DNA of 64,000 nt, from positions 62,001 to 126,000 of the forward strand of contig CAMEDC010000003.1 of NCBI GenBank assembly GCA_945913255.1, given 5' to 3'. The stretch is from an uncultured Lachnospiraceae bacterium. Its GTDB lineage: Bacteria; Bacillota; Clostridia; Lachnospirales; Lachnospiraceae. The notes under the pieces are model-generated. The model worked only from the letters and a program-made list of their open reading frames with translations, was not told the DNA's origin and made no database searches. Positions 45,225 through 54,700 of this stretch are shown here, piece after piece. A program made the position numbers and the translations under genes. Position 1 is the first letter of the stretch. The number at the start of each line of letters is the position of its first letter.

Positions 45225-45986
45225 TTGAACGCGAGGATTTATCGTCTGCATTATCGAGGACAACTGAAAGAAGATGTTTCCGAGGAGGCATTGAAAGAAG
45301 CAACAGAACAGTGCGTCGCCAATGTGAGACAGGCACAGAAAACAGGAAGAGTGCTGACGGCAGCGCTGTATCGGTCTGAGAGAATGTTGTTTTTCTACTA
45401 TGAAGCTGTTGGGGAACCGCTTTCTGTAACAGAGCCGATTTTGATGGTACAGGCTGATAAGAGTCAGGAGAAAATACCGGAGTCGGGAGAGGATGTGCAG
45501 ACTACATGTCTATATCCGGACGAACTGCTTGCGGCACTGAACCCCTATCTGCAGGTTTGGCCCGGACAAAGAGATGACAGATTGTGGGTACATATGTATC
45601 ACATTTATTATCATCAGATACCAAAGTCTGTGGAACAGTGGAGCAGAGCGACCCGCCCTGTGAAGCGGCGTGGAAGGATTGCGTTCCTGCGGGATGGTAA
45701 ACTGTTCAGCTATACTTATTTTCATAAGGCGATTGTGGATGAAGGGCTTCTGACCGGAGACAAGTATCAGTCAATAGCGCTTCATGAGAACATTTTGTTT
45801 TCTTACTTTGAGGAGCCGAAGACCATGGTAAATGTGAAAAATGATGATATCGGGGAGTCGGAAGTGATAAAGGAATGGCTGGCTGTGGATCCGGAGTCAC
45901 ATTTCATTCATATGCCGGAAGGACAGGGGGAGAATTTCATGTTTCTGCCCGCGGTGTTTGCGATTGGAGTGGAGGACTTTACATAA
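45225..45986 (+). CDS. Hypothetical protein
   Basis: A 253-residue protein of unknown function. It seems to have two alpha/beta halves that both end in an LFFYYE or LFSYFE motif (residues ~55 and ~195), so an internal duplication is likely. The pattern weakly recalls small dimeric alpha-beta barrel enzymes such as the rhamnose mutarotase group, but this is a guess. The start is a TTG at 45225 preceded by AAGGAGAAATCAT; no in-frame ATG fits as well. It stands between the STAND gene and a small conserved ORF. Confidence 0.7.
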   Translation: MNARIYRLHYRGQLKEDVSEEALKEATEQCVANVRQAQKTGRVLTAALYRSERMLFFYYEAVGEPLSVTEPILMVQADKSQEKIPESGEDVQTTCLYPDELLAALNPYLQVWPGQRDDRLWVHMYHIYYHQIPKSVEQWSRATRPVKRRGRIAFLRDGKLFSYTYFHKAIVDEGLLTGDKYQSIALHENILFSYFEEPKTMVNVKNDDIGESEVIKEWLAVDPESHFIHMPEGQGENFMFLPAVFAIGVEDFT

Positions 45987-46075
45987 GCAGAGGCAGAATC
46001 CTTTATTTGAAAGGGATAGAAAATAGGATTTGCAAAGGTCTGTAGGATTTTATGAATCAGGAGCGGAGATTACTT

Positions 46076-46252
46076 ATGAATCGGTTTGAATACATTGTGG
46101 TGGAGATTGACGGAGACTACGCGCATTTGAAGCGTATTGATGAGGAGACGGATGAACTGAAGCTGGTGGCAAGAGCACTTCTGCCGCCTGAAATAACGGA
46201 GGGCACGAAGCTCCGTTACGAGTGGATGTCCTACTCCATTATGGATGAATAA
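46076..46252 (+). CDS. Small DUF3006-like protein
   Basis: A 58-residue protein with beta-rich pattern, IDGDYAHLKRIDEE and a short C-terminal helix, similar to DUF3006 proteins (unknown function). ATG 46076 is preferred because GGAGCGGAG is nearby; an in-frame ATG at 46052 would add eight residues. It lies 110 bases before the first glycosyltransferase. Confidence 0.55.
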   Translation: MNRFEYIVVEIDGDYAHLKRIDEETDELKLVARALLPPEITEGTKLRYEWMSYSIMDE

Positions 46253-46361
46253 AGCGGAAGAGTTGGTGCGGACAGTTGCATGTTTTTCCGGATAGCCGGA
46301 AAAGCGTCGGACGGGCTGTAAATAGAGGAACAAAGCTTCGGCTTTTGGAAAGAGGAAAAAG

Positions 46362-47192
46362 ATGATTCACATATTATTGTGCGGGAACAGAAAGGTTTTT
46401 GACGGTGCATTGACGCAGCTGATTTCCATGACCAACAGGACAAAGGAAAGCCTTCATGTGTTCCTGATGACGATGAATCTGGAACGGGTGAGGGAAGATT
46501 ATCTTCCAATCACGGAGGAACAGACAGCATTTCTGGACAGGGTACTAAAGGAAAAGAATACGGAAAATCTGGTGGAAAGACTGGATGTGACGGATATTTA
46601 TGAGAGGGAATTCCACAAGTGCGTCAATGAAACAGCGTATTGTACACCTTATACACTGCTCAGACTTCTGGCGGATTTGTTGCCGGAGATTCCCGACAAG
46701 CTGCTTTATCTTGACATTGATATGATGATTGCGGGGGATATTAAACAGCTTTGGGATATTGATGTGACGGAGTATGAATATGCGGCGGTGAAAGAGAAAT
46801 ACGGCTGCTGGCTGATTCGACCGGATTATTTCAATGCAGGGATGCTTCTGTTGAATATGAAGAAAATACGGGAAACAGGCCTGCTGCGTAAGGCGCGGGA
46901 ACTGATACGTACAAAGAAACTGCTTTTTGCAGACCAGTCGGCAATCTTCAAGTCTACAACGAGAAAGAAGCTGATTCCCAGAATTTATAATGAACAGTCA
47001 AAATTTGATAAGAAAGATACGATTGTCTGTCACTTCTGCAAGAGACTCATGTTCCTGCCCTATCCGCATACGGAGAATTACAAACAATGGCAGGTGGATG
47101 AGATACATAAATATCTGCATTGTTATACTTTTGATGCGGATTTGGAAGAGTATCTTGCGAGAAAACATGAATTTGACAAGTGCGAAAAATAG
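46362..47192 (+). CDS. Family 8 glycosyltransferase
   Basis: A 276-residue cytosolic GT8 enzyme. The DxD metal site is DIDMM (in LLYLDIDMMIAGD) and the FNAGMLLLN stretch follows as in other retaining family 8 enzymes (LgtC-like), which move galactose or glucose from UDP-sugars. The C-terminal HFCKRLMFLPYPH region contains the usual His of the metal site. Acceptor unknown. The ribosome site AGAGGAAAAAG precedes the ATG. A second GT8 gene follows 77 bases later. Confidence 0.88.
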   Translation: MIHILLCGNRKVFDGALTQLISMTNRTKESLHVFLMTMNLERVREDYLPITEEQTAFLDRVLKEKNTENLVERLDVTDIYEREFHKCVNETAYCTPYTLLRLLADLLPEIPDKLLYLDIDMMIAGDIKQLWDIDVTEYEYAAVKEKYGCWLIRPDYFNAGMLLLNMKKIRETGLLRKARELIRTKKLLFADQSAIFKSTTRKKLIPRIYNEQSKFDKKDTIVCHFCKRLMFLPYPHTENYKQWQVDEIHKYLHCYTFDADLEEYLARKHEFDKCEK

Positions 47193-47269
47193 ATAAGTGT
47201 AAAAGAGTGCGTAAAGAGAAAGCGTAAGAGAGAAACATAAGAGAGAAAGCGTAAAAGGAGAAAAGTAAA

Positions 47270-48208
47270 ATGGCTAATATAATTTCAAAGGAAATCCCCA
47301 TTTTTTTTGCAGTGGATGACGGCTATTGCCCTTTTCTGGCAGTGGCTATCCAGTCTCTGATAGACAATGCGTCCCCGGAAAATAAGTATTTGATTAAAGT
47401 ACTGAACACAGATGTCAGCATGGAGAACAAAAAGAAAATCTCAAAATACGAGAGAGAAAACGTGGATATTGAGTTTGTTGATCTGAATTACTATATTCAG
47501 AAGGTGAAGGATAAACTCTATACCAGGGATTACTATTCCAAGACAACTTATTTCAGATTGTTCCTGCCGAACCTATATCCTCAGTATGACAAAGTGCTGT
47601 ATCTTGATAGTGACATCGTCATTCTGGATGATATCGCCAAGCTTTACAACACCGATATGGGTGACAATCTGGTGGCGGCGGCACCGGATGATGTCATTCA
47701 GTTCAATGAGGTGTTTCAGGTATATGTGGAAAAGGTAGTAGGCGTGGCTGATTACCGCAGATATTTTAACGCCGGTATTCTTCTGATGAATCTGGATCAA
47801 ATGCGCAAATTTAAATTTCAGGAAAAATTTCTGTTTTTATTGGACAGAATTACCTTCGCAGTTGCGCAGGATCAGGATTATCTGAACAGGATGTGTAAGG
47901 GTCGTGTCAAGCTGATTGACCGAGTGTGGAACAGAATGCCGATTGCCGACCCGAAGATAAAGACGGAAAATGTGAAACTGGTTCATTACAATCTGGCTTT
48001 TAAACCCTGGCACTTTGAGGACATTCTCTATAAGGAGTTCTTCTGGATGTATGCGCAGGAAACCGAGTATTTCGATGCGATTCAGCAGATCAAGGAGAAC
48101 TTTACAGAGGAAGACCGCATCAGGGGCGAACAGTCCCATGAAAAGTTGGCTAAGCTTGCCAGAAAAGAGTCTGACTGTGTGGGTGACGACAGAAAATACA
48201 GAAAGTAA
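47270..48208 (+). CDS. Family 8 glycosyltransferase
   Basis: A 312-residue GT8 enzyme with DSDIV as DxD motif (LYLDSDIVILDD), YFNAGILLMNL and a late metal-binding His in LVHYNLAFKPWH. It is more typical of the family than the previous gene. Between the two genes lies a purine-rich stretch of repeated GAGAAAGCGTAA-like units with an AAGGAGAAAAGTAAA ribosome site. The two GT8 genes and the acyltransferases that follow probably act on one glycolipid or polymer. Confidence 0.9.
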   Translation: MANIISKEIPIFFAVDDGYCPFLAVAIQSLIDNASPENKYLIKVLNTDVSMENKKKISKYERENVDIEFVDLNYYIQKVKDKLYTRDYYSKTTYFRLFLPNLYPQYDKVLYLDSDIVILDDIAKLYNTDMGDNLVAAAPDDVIQFNEVFQVYVEKVVGVADYRRYFNAGILLMNLDQMRKFKFQEKFLFLLDRITFAVAQDQDYLNRMCKGRVKLIDRVWNRMPIADPKIKTENVKLVHYNLAFKPWHFEDILYKEFFWMYAQETEYFDAIQQIKENFTEEDRIRGEQSHEKLAKLARKESDCVGDDRKYRK

Positions 48209-48290
48209 CCCATATATGAGGAAAATCCGAAAAACAGCGTGTACACAAGAATGATTCGAAGAGTAACAAGTGATATTTTTAGAGGGAAAG

Positions 48291-49208
48291 ATGAAAAAGA
48301 GAGATAGTGAAGTGAAAAATAAGAGTATGGATAGCAAAACCGAAGAAAGTGTTCAGGTGCCCCGGAAGGCGCCTGACAGGCTTGCGGTTCTGGAACGAAT
48401 CGCGCAGCTGGAGCGGGAGGGAAAATTTGATGTGGATGCGGAGGCGGATCCGCCTACCTTGCCTTTGATGCCGGATGAAATCGACTATCTCAGGGTAAAA
48501 CCGTCCAGCAAGGCGAAGGTAAAGCTGTCCTATGCCATTGCCGGTAAGTTTGTGGATGGTCTCTTGAGGGACGGCAAGCTGGTATTGAAGAAAATACAGG
48601 GAATGGAAAACTTAAATAAGCTGCAATCAGGCGCAATCATTACCTGTAATCATTTCAATCCGTTTGACTGCTTTACCGTGGAGCATCTGTTCCGCATTTC
48701 CGAGCACCAGGGGAAAAAACAGCTCTTTAAGGTAATCCGTGAGGGAAACTACACCAATTTCCCCGGTTTTTACGGATTCCTTTTCCGCAACTGCAATACA
48801 CTGCCTTTAAGCCAGAACAAAAAGACCATGTATAACTTTTTGCAGGCAGTGGATACCATTTTGAAGCGAGGGGATTTTATCCTGATTTATCCGGAACAGA
48901 GCCTGTGGTGGAATTACAGGAAGCCGAAGCCTTTGAAGAACGGTGCATTTAAGTTCGCCGCAAAAAACCAGGTTCCGGTGCTGCCCATATTCATTACGAT
49001 GGAGGACAGCGAGCGTATTGGTGAGGATGGGTTCCCGCTACAGGAGTATTCTGTGTTTATCGAAAAGCCGATTTATCCGCAGGCAGGTTTATCTGAACGG
49101 GAACAGGTGATTGCGATGCGGGATAAGAACTATGAAGTCTGGAAAAGGATCTATGAGGAATTCTATGGTATTCCATTAAGTTACACAACAGAGCAGACGG
49201 AAGGCTAA
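48291..49208 (+). CDS. PlsC-like 1-acyl-glycerol-phosphate acyltransferase family protein
   Basis: A 305-residue protein with a charged N-terminal extension (~80 residues) and a PlsC-like domain. The HX4D motif is HFNPFD (in ITCNHFNPFDCF), and IYPEQSLWW is the family's motif III region. Such enzymes acylate lysophospholipids or other acceptors at the membrane. ATG 48291 follows AGAGGGAAAG; a GTG at 48270 lies in the ribosome site context. Its stop codon lies in the loop of a terminator hairpin. Confidence 0.8.
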   Translation: MKKRDSEVKNKSMDSKTEESVQVPRKAPDRLAVLERIAQLEREGKFDVDAEADPPTLPLMPDEIDYLRVKPSSKAKVKLSYAIAGKFVDGLLRDGKLVLKKIQGMENLNKLQSGAIITCNHFNPFDCFTVEHLFRISEHQGKKQLFKVIREGNYTNFPGFYGFLFRNCNTLPLSQNKKTMYNFLQAVDTILKRGDFILIYPEQSLWWNYRKPKPLKNGAFKFAAKNQVPVLPIFITMEDSERIGEDGFPLQEYSVFIEKPIYPQAGLSEREQVIAMRDKNYEVWKRIYEEFYGIPLSYTTEQTEG

Positions 49209-49221
49209 TGCCTTCCGTTTT
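49197..49221 (+). terminator. Hairpin terminator across the acyltransferase stop codon
   Basis: ACGGAAGGC and GCCTTCCGT form a 9-bp stem with a TAAT loop that holds the stop codon; four T residues follow, the first of them the last base of the stem. Termination is probably partial. Confidence 0.75.
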
Positions 49222-49280
49222 GTAACTTGCAGACAGGTGGCTTACCTGCGACAGTCAGAGGCTTTATATACGGGCGCTTT

Positions 49281-49290
49281 GGGGGGGGGG
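49281..49290 (+). repeat. G10 homopolymer before the second acyltransferase
   Basis: Ten consecutive G residues end just before AGAAGAGC-ATG at 49299 and partly form the ribosome site. The frame from 49227 also runs through the tract, so length change could alter either translation initiation or an N-terminal extension. Confidence 0.9.
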
Positions 49291-49298
49291 AGAAGAGC

Positions 49299-50093
49299 AT
49301 GGAAGAAAGAAAAGTAATTTATTATACCGATGAACTGAATGAGGAGTTCTCTGAGGCACAGATTACACCCAGGGTGATAGATAAGGATTTCCCTTATTTT
49401 CACAACAGAATCTGGGATATCTGCTCACTGGCAATACAGAATATATTCAGCATGCCCATAAAGATTCTTTATCAAAAGTTAAAGTTCCATTTAAGATATG
49501 TGGGAAAGGAAAAACTGAAGGAATGCAAAAACGGGGGTTATTTTATTTATGGTAACCATACGCAGCCCTTTGCAGATACCTTTATTCCCAGTGTAGCGAA
49601 TTATCCCCACAGAAATTTTTTTATTGTTAATCCGGAGAATGTGTCCATGCCGGGACTTCATGTACTTGTGGAGATGCTGGGGGCGATTCCGATACCCTGT
49701 GATATGGGCGGAATGAAGCATTTTGTGAAATCTGTGGAGGATAAAATCAGGCGAGGATATTCTGTCACGATCTATCCGGAAGCTCACATCTGGCCCTATT
49801 ATATCGGAATCAGACCTTTTAAGTCCGTGTCCTTTCAATATCCGGTGAAGCTGGACTGCCCGGTTTATGCGTTGACCAATACCTATCATGGGAGAAAGGG
49901 AAAACCGGGTAAGGTAGACATCGTTACTTATATTGACGGCCCGTTCTATCCGGATACAAGTCTGAAACCGAAGGAGAGGCAGCAGGACTTGCGGGACAGG
50001 GTTTATCAGTGTATGTCAGAGCGGAGTAAAGAGAGTGATTATGAGGTTATCCGGTATGTAAAAAAGGAAGAAGAAACGTCTTCCGGCAGATAA
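49299..50093 (+). CDS. PlsC-like acyltransferase family protein, atypical HX5D
   Basis: A 264-residue protein of the PlsC-like group. The active-site motif reads NHTQPFAD, which places five rather than four residues between His and Asp; if Asp is not the one used, a different acid may serve. Motif III is IYPEAHIWPYY, similar to that of the preceding acyltransferase. One hydrophobic stretch near the N-terminus may dip into the membrane. ATG 49299 is preferred; the G tract supplies its ribosome site. It starts after a terminator, so it may be expressed separately. Confidence 0.75.
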   Translation: MEERKVIYYTDELNEEFSEAQITPRVIDKDFPYFHNRIWDICSLAIQNIFSMPIKILYQKLKFHLRYVGKEKLKECKNGGYFIYGNHTQPFADTFIPSVANYPHRNFFIVNPENVSMPGLHVLVEMLGAIPIPCDMGGMKHFVKSVEDKIRRGYSVTIYPEAHIWPYYIGIRPFKSVSFQYPVKLDCPVYALTNTYHGRKGKPGKVDIVTYIDGPFYPDTSLKPKERQQDLRDRVYQCMSERSKESDYEVIRYVKKEEETSSGR

Positions 50094-50104
50094 GGGGAAG
50101 GAAT

Positions 50105-50135
50105 AAAAAGGAGGAGGTCTTATCGCCTCCTTTTT
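50105..50135 (+). terminator. Intrinsic terminator
   Basis: AAAAAGGAGG and CCTCCTTTTT form a 10-bp stem ending in T residues, 11 bases after the acyltransferase. Confidence 0.85.
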
Positions 50136-50230
50136 GTTACGCTCCGTGCACCCTCCTCGATAGCGGAAGTAAACGTGTTGATGGAAACTGCAATTTCATC
50201 AAAGGTGTGCTTGAAATTGTCTGTCTTGCG
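50120..50230 (-). pseudogene. Methyl-accepting chemotaxis protein C-terminal remnant
   Basis: A minus-strand frame of about 37 codons contains FDEIAVSINTFTSAIEEG, close to the C-terminal helix of methyl-accepting chemotaxis proteins (usually INTITTAIEEG). It ends at the stop 50120-50122, inside the terminator above. The upstream sequence does not look coding. It is a relic, and the only sign of chemotaxis in the window. Confidence 0.5.
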
Positions 50231-50360
50231 GAGATTTTTACTTCTCAGGCACAAAAACTTACCACATGCGCAAAAACCATTTACATCCTTTCGTTTCTCT
50301 GTATACTGTAATCATGAGCATTGAGCAATGCTAAAAAGTCGCGGCAGTAAAGGAAATACT

Positions 50361-50822
50361 ATGAGGGTAAAAATTGAGATTGAGGAGGGGCTGGCAGAGG
50401 AAGAAGTCATTATCCGATGCGGAAGTCTGAACAATTCCATTATCAGCCTGCAGAATTACATATCGAAACAGAACAATGGAAAACGTTGTCTTTCATTGAC
50501 AAGCGGGGAGACGGAATTTTATATTCCCATGGAGGATATTTATTTTTTTGAGACGGAGGGAAGGGAAATCAGGGCACATACCGCAGATAAAATATTTTCC
50601 TGCAGTTACAAGCTCTATGAACTGGAGGAAATGCTTCCGGGCAGCTTCATGAGAATTTCGAAATCGACCATTGCCAATCTGGATGCTATTTATTCCATTA
50701 CAAGGAATCTGACAGCCTCCAGCATCGTAGAATTTATCGGAAGCAACAAAAAGGCACTGGTATCCAGAGGCTATTATAAAATGCTGATAGAGCGGCTGAG
50801 CGCAAGAAGGCTGGAGAGATAA
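50361..50822 (+). CDS. LytTR-domain DNA-binding regulator
   Basis: A 153-residue protein with a short N-terminal region and a LytTR DNA-binding domain (about 50-150: DIYFFETEGREI, SFMRISKSTIANLDAI, SRGYYKML). There is no receiver domain, as in the small LytTR regulators that are paired with a membrane partner. ATG 50361 follows AAAGGAAATACT. The gene for a LiaF-like membrane protein follows 141 bases later, so the two probably form a regulator/membrane-sensor pair. A 23-codon ORF from 50848 lies between them and may be spurious. Confidence 0.85.
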   Translation: MRVKIEIEEGLAEEEVIIRCGSLNNSIISLQNYISKQNNGKRCLSLTSGETEFYIPMEDIYFFETEGREIRAHTADKIFSCSYKLYELEEMLPGSFMRISKSTIANLDAIYSITRNLTASSIVEFIGSNKKALVSRGYYKMLIERLSARRLER

Positions 50823-50963
50823 TAAGTATAAGAAAAGGAACGAAAATATGGTAAGAACGGCAGAACAAGTGCCGGAAACCGGAAGTTATGAGAAAGATGA
50901 GGTAAAAATATGCAGATAGTTGTTGGAACAGATGATGAATTACAGGAAGTAGGGAGGGATAAT

Positions 50964-51686
50964 ATGGCAGTTGTGGAAAGAAAACGCGGGAAAAAAGCAA
51001 AAAAGGTGTTTTGGGGAGTGATGCTCCTCTTGGGAGCGGTTGCGCTTCTGGTAAACAAGATGGGATTTCTGGAGGGCTTCGGTTTCTGGTCGATTCTGTT
51101 TTCCATTATTCTTGTGGGAATTTTTGTGGATGGACTGGTAAAGAGGAGTTTTGGACAGATTTTGTTTTCACTGGCATTTCTGGTGATTGTCAATGATGAA
51201 TTGCTGCATTTGGAACAGATTACGCCATGGCCTGTGCTGGGGGCAGCACTGCTCGGAACCATTGGACTGAATATCCTGTTTCCGAGATTCGGAAAAGGAG
51301 CACATATCAGTGTGAACGGAAAGACACGCAGCAAAGTGGATTCGGAAAACAGGGAAGGAAGCAGGATTTCCTATGAAAATTGCTTTGGGGAAAGCGTGAA
51401 GTACATCACGGGGGAAGTGAGTGATGTGAACATTGAGTCCAGCTTTGGTGCCATACAGGTTTATTTTTCCGATGCTGTACTGAAAGAGCTCAGAGCAAAT
51501 GCTCATGTGGAAGTTTCCTTTGGCAGTGCGGTACTGTATGTCCCTTCTGACTGGAAGGTTGTATTAAATATGGATACTGCATTCGGAAGTACAAACGAGA
51601 AGGGAAGCTGTAATCCCGATGGCGAAAATGTGCTGTATGTGAGCGGCGAAGTATCCTTCGGAGAACTGCAGATCAGGTATATTTAG
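50964..51686 (+). CDS. LiaF-like membrane protein
   Basis: A 240-residue protein with three or four hydrophobic helices at about 15-100 and a C-terminal beta-rich domain of the LiaF/DUF2154-type (repeated S-F-G motifs such as ESSFGAIQVYF, EVSFGSAVLYV, DTAFGSTN, EVSFGELQIRY). LiaF proteins repress envelope-stress two-component systems; here no LiaRS pair is nearby, but a LytTR regulator is. ATG 50964 follows AGGGAGGGATAAT. Confidence 0.75.
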   Translation: MAVVERKRGKKAKKVFWGVMLLLGAVALLVNKMGFLEGFGFWSILFSIILVGIFVDGLVKRSFGQILFSLAFLVIVNDELLHLEQITPWPVLGAALLGTIGLNILFPRFGKGAHISVNGKTRSKVDSENREGSRISYENCFGESVKYITGEVSDVNIESSFGAIQVYFSDAVLKELRANAHVEVSFGSAVLYVPSDWKVVLNMDTAFGSTNEKGSCNPDGENVLYVSGEVSFGELQIRYI

Positions 51687-51780
51687 TGCTCTAATACCTC
51701 ATCGAAAGTGTAAGCACTTACATGATGGAGGCTGCCATGAGTCGATTAAAATCGCTACACCCAATACGGCACAGCTGACA

Positions 51781-54700
51781 GTGGAACGACTGTATAAGGA
51801 TTTAGAGCGCCGTATTATTGCAAGTCCTCCCGGACTGTGCCCGGTGGATCTGCAATTATCATTTTTGAAGCTTTGCCATGCGCAGACCTGTGGAAAATGC
51901 TCTCCGTGTCGTATCGGACTGGGGCAGCTTCAGAATCTTCTTGAGGATGTGCTGGAGGGAAGAGCAAGTTTAAAAACCCTGGACTTAATCCGGAAGACGG
52001 CATCCGATATTATGGATTCCGCAGATTGTGCCATCGGGTATGAGGCGGCACATATGGTACTGACAGGTATGGATGGATTTATGGAAGACTATAAGCATCA
52101 TATTGAACACGGAAAGTGTTCCTGCCATATTACACAGCCGGTACCCTGTGTGGCTTTGTGCCCGGCAGGTGTGGATATTCCCGGCTATATTGCACTGGTG
52201 AAAGAGGAGCGCTATGCCGATGCTGTGAGGCTGATTCGAAAGGATAATCCCTTCCCGACGGCATGTGCTTTGATTTGTGAGCATCCCTGTGAGGCCAGAT
52301 GCCGCAGAAACATGATTGACAGTTCGGTCAATATCAGAGGCCTGAAGCGAATGGCGGTGGATAATGCGAGAGCGAATACGGTTCCGGTGCCTCCAAAAGC
52401 AGAGAGTACCGGAAAAAGAATTGCCATCGTGGGCGGAGGTCCCGGCGGGCTGTCGGCAGCATATTATCTGGAACTGATGGGACATCATGCAGTTGTGTTT
52501 GAGGAAAAGAGCAAGCTTGGCGGTATGCTGCGTTACGGTATTCCAAACTACCGGTTTCCCAGAGAACGTCTTCAGGAGGATATAGATGCTATACTTTCCA
52601 CCGGAGTTGAGGTTCACCTGAATACAAGAATCGGTAACGGAGAAGGGGAAATTCCTTTTGAACAACTGAGAAAGGAATTTGATGCGGTACATGTGGCAAT
52701 CGGTGCGCATACAGATAAAAAGATCGGAATTGAGGGGGAAAATTCCGTGGGCGTGATGTCTGCCGTGGAGATGTTGCGCAGCATCGGAGATGAAAATATG
52801 CCCGATTTCAAAGACAAGACCGTTATCGTGGTAGGCGGTGGAAATGTGGCGATGGACTGTACACGCTCTGCAATCCGTCTCGGTGCAAAAAAAGTGGGAA
52901 TTGCTTACAGAAGGCGTCAGGACGATATGACTGCACTGCCTGAGGAGGTTGAGGGGGCAATCGCCGAGGGAGCAGAGCTTTACAGCCTGAAAGCTCCTCA
53001 TAAAATCGAGGCGGATGAGAACGGTAATGTGACTGCACTTTGGGTGGAACCGCAGATAATCGGACCGATTGATGCTTGGGGAAGAGCCCGTTCCATTCAG
53101 GCGGATGTGCCTCTGATGAGAATTCCCTGTGACATTGTGGTGGTTGCCATCGGACAGGGAATTGAAACGCGGCATTTTGAAGAAGCCGGTCTGTCTGTTA
53201 AGAGGGGAACTATCACCGCCATGAGTGACAGTGAAGTAAAGGATGTGCCCGGCGTGTTTGCCGGTGGTGACTGTGTGACCGGCCCTGCTACCGTGATCCG
53301 TGCCATCGCTTCCGGCAAGGTTGCGGCAGCAAATATTGACGAGTATCTGGGATTTCATCATGTGATTTCCTGTGATGTGGAAATACCGCCTGTTACTTAC
53401 GAGGACAAGGAGCCCTGTGGCAGAATTCAGTTGTCTGAGAGAGAAGCAGGTGAGAGAAAGAAGAACTTTGATGCCTTTGAGTGCGGCAATATGGTAAATC
53501 TGACGATTGACGGTCTTTCCGTTTCCGTTCCCGAGCAGACTACGGTGATGAAAGCAGCGCTGGAACTTGGAATTGAAATACCGCATCTCTGTTTTCTGGA
53601 GGGCATCAACGAAATCAGCGCCTGCAAGGTATGTGTGGTTGAACTTCAGGGCAAGAAAAAGCTGATTACGGCCTGCAACAGCCCGGTGGAGGAGGGAATG
53701 GTTATTTACACCAATTCTCCGAAGGTCAGGCGTGTGCGCAGAACAAATGTCGAATTAATTCTTTCCCAACACGATTGCCACTGTGCAACCTGTGTCAGAA
53801 GCGGAAACTGTAATTTACAGAAAATTTCCAATGATCTGGGAATTCTGGAAGTGCCCTTTTGCGAGGAAGTTCCTGAGACTCCTTGGGATCACAGCTTTCC
53901 CCTGATTCGGGATTCCAGAAAATGTATCAAATGTATGCGCTGTGTGCAGATTTGCGATAAGGTGCAGGATATGCATGTGTGGGATGTACAGAATACCGGT
54001 TCACGCACAACGGTGGATGTGGCCTGTAATAAGACAATCGAAAATTCCGACTGTACACTGTGCGGTCAGTGCATTACGCATTGTCCGACCGGCGCGTTGC
54101 GTGAGAGGAACGACATCCCCAAGGTGTTTGAGGCATTGGCAGATCCTGAAAAAATAACCGTTGTACAAGTGGCACCCGCTGTCCGCACTGCATGGGGTGA
54201 GGAACTGGGGCTTTCTTCGGAGGAGGCAAGCGAAGGCAAAATGGTGGCCGCTTTGAAACGAATGGGCTTTGACTATGTATTTGACACCAACTTTGCTGCC
54301 GACCTTACCATTATGGAGGAGGGCAGCGAGCTTCTGGAGAGATTGGAGCATCCCGGAAAATTTGCATGGCCCATGTTTACCTCCTGTTGCCCGGGGTGGG
54401 TAAGCTTTGTGGCAAAAAGGTATCCGAAATACCTGCGTAATTTGTCCACGGCAAAGTCTCCCCAGCAGATGTTTGGTGCCATGACAAAGTCTTGTTTTGC
54501 ACAGAAAACGGGTATTGACCCACATAATATCTGCAGTATTTCCATTATGCCCTGTGTTTCCAAAAAGAGAGAGGCATCGCTGTCTTATATGAGAAGTGCG
54601 GGAGCAGGGCAGGATGTGGATATTGTTCTGACCACGAGGGAATTTGTGCGGATGATTCGTTCCGAGCACATCAATCCCGGGTTCTTAAAAGAGCAGAAGT

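Noticed and set aside
47193-47269. Purine-rich repeated GAGAAAG-type stretch
   Set aside because: Noted as a repeat-like leader before the second GT8 gene, but the units are short and imperfect and may only be a low-complexity ribosome-site region.
50848-50919. A 23-codon ORF between LytTR and LiaF-like genes
   Set aside because: Has a possible ribosome site but no similarity or conservation evidence; listed only as an aside.
51985-53586. Large minus-strand open frame across the hydrogenase gene
   Set aside because: Antisense to clear hydrogenase domains; no domains or ribosome site of its own.
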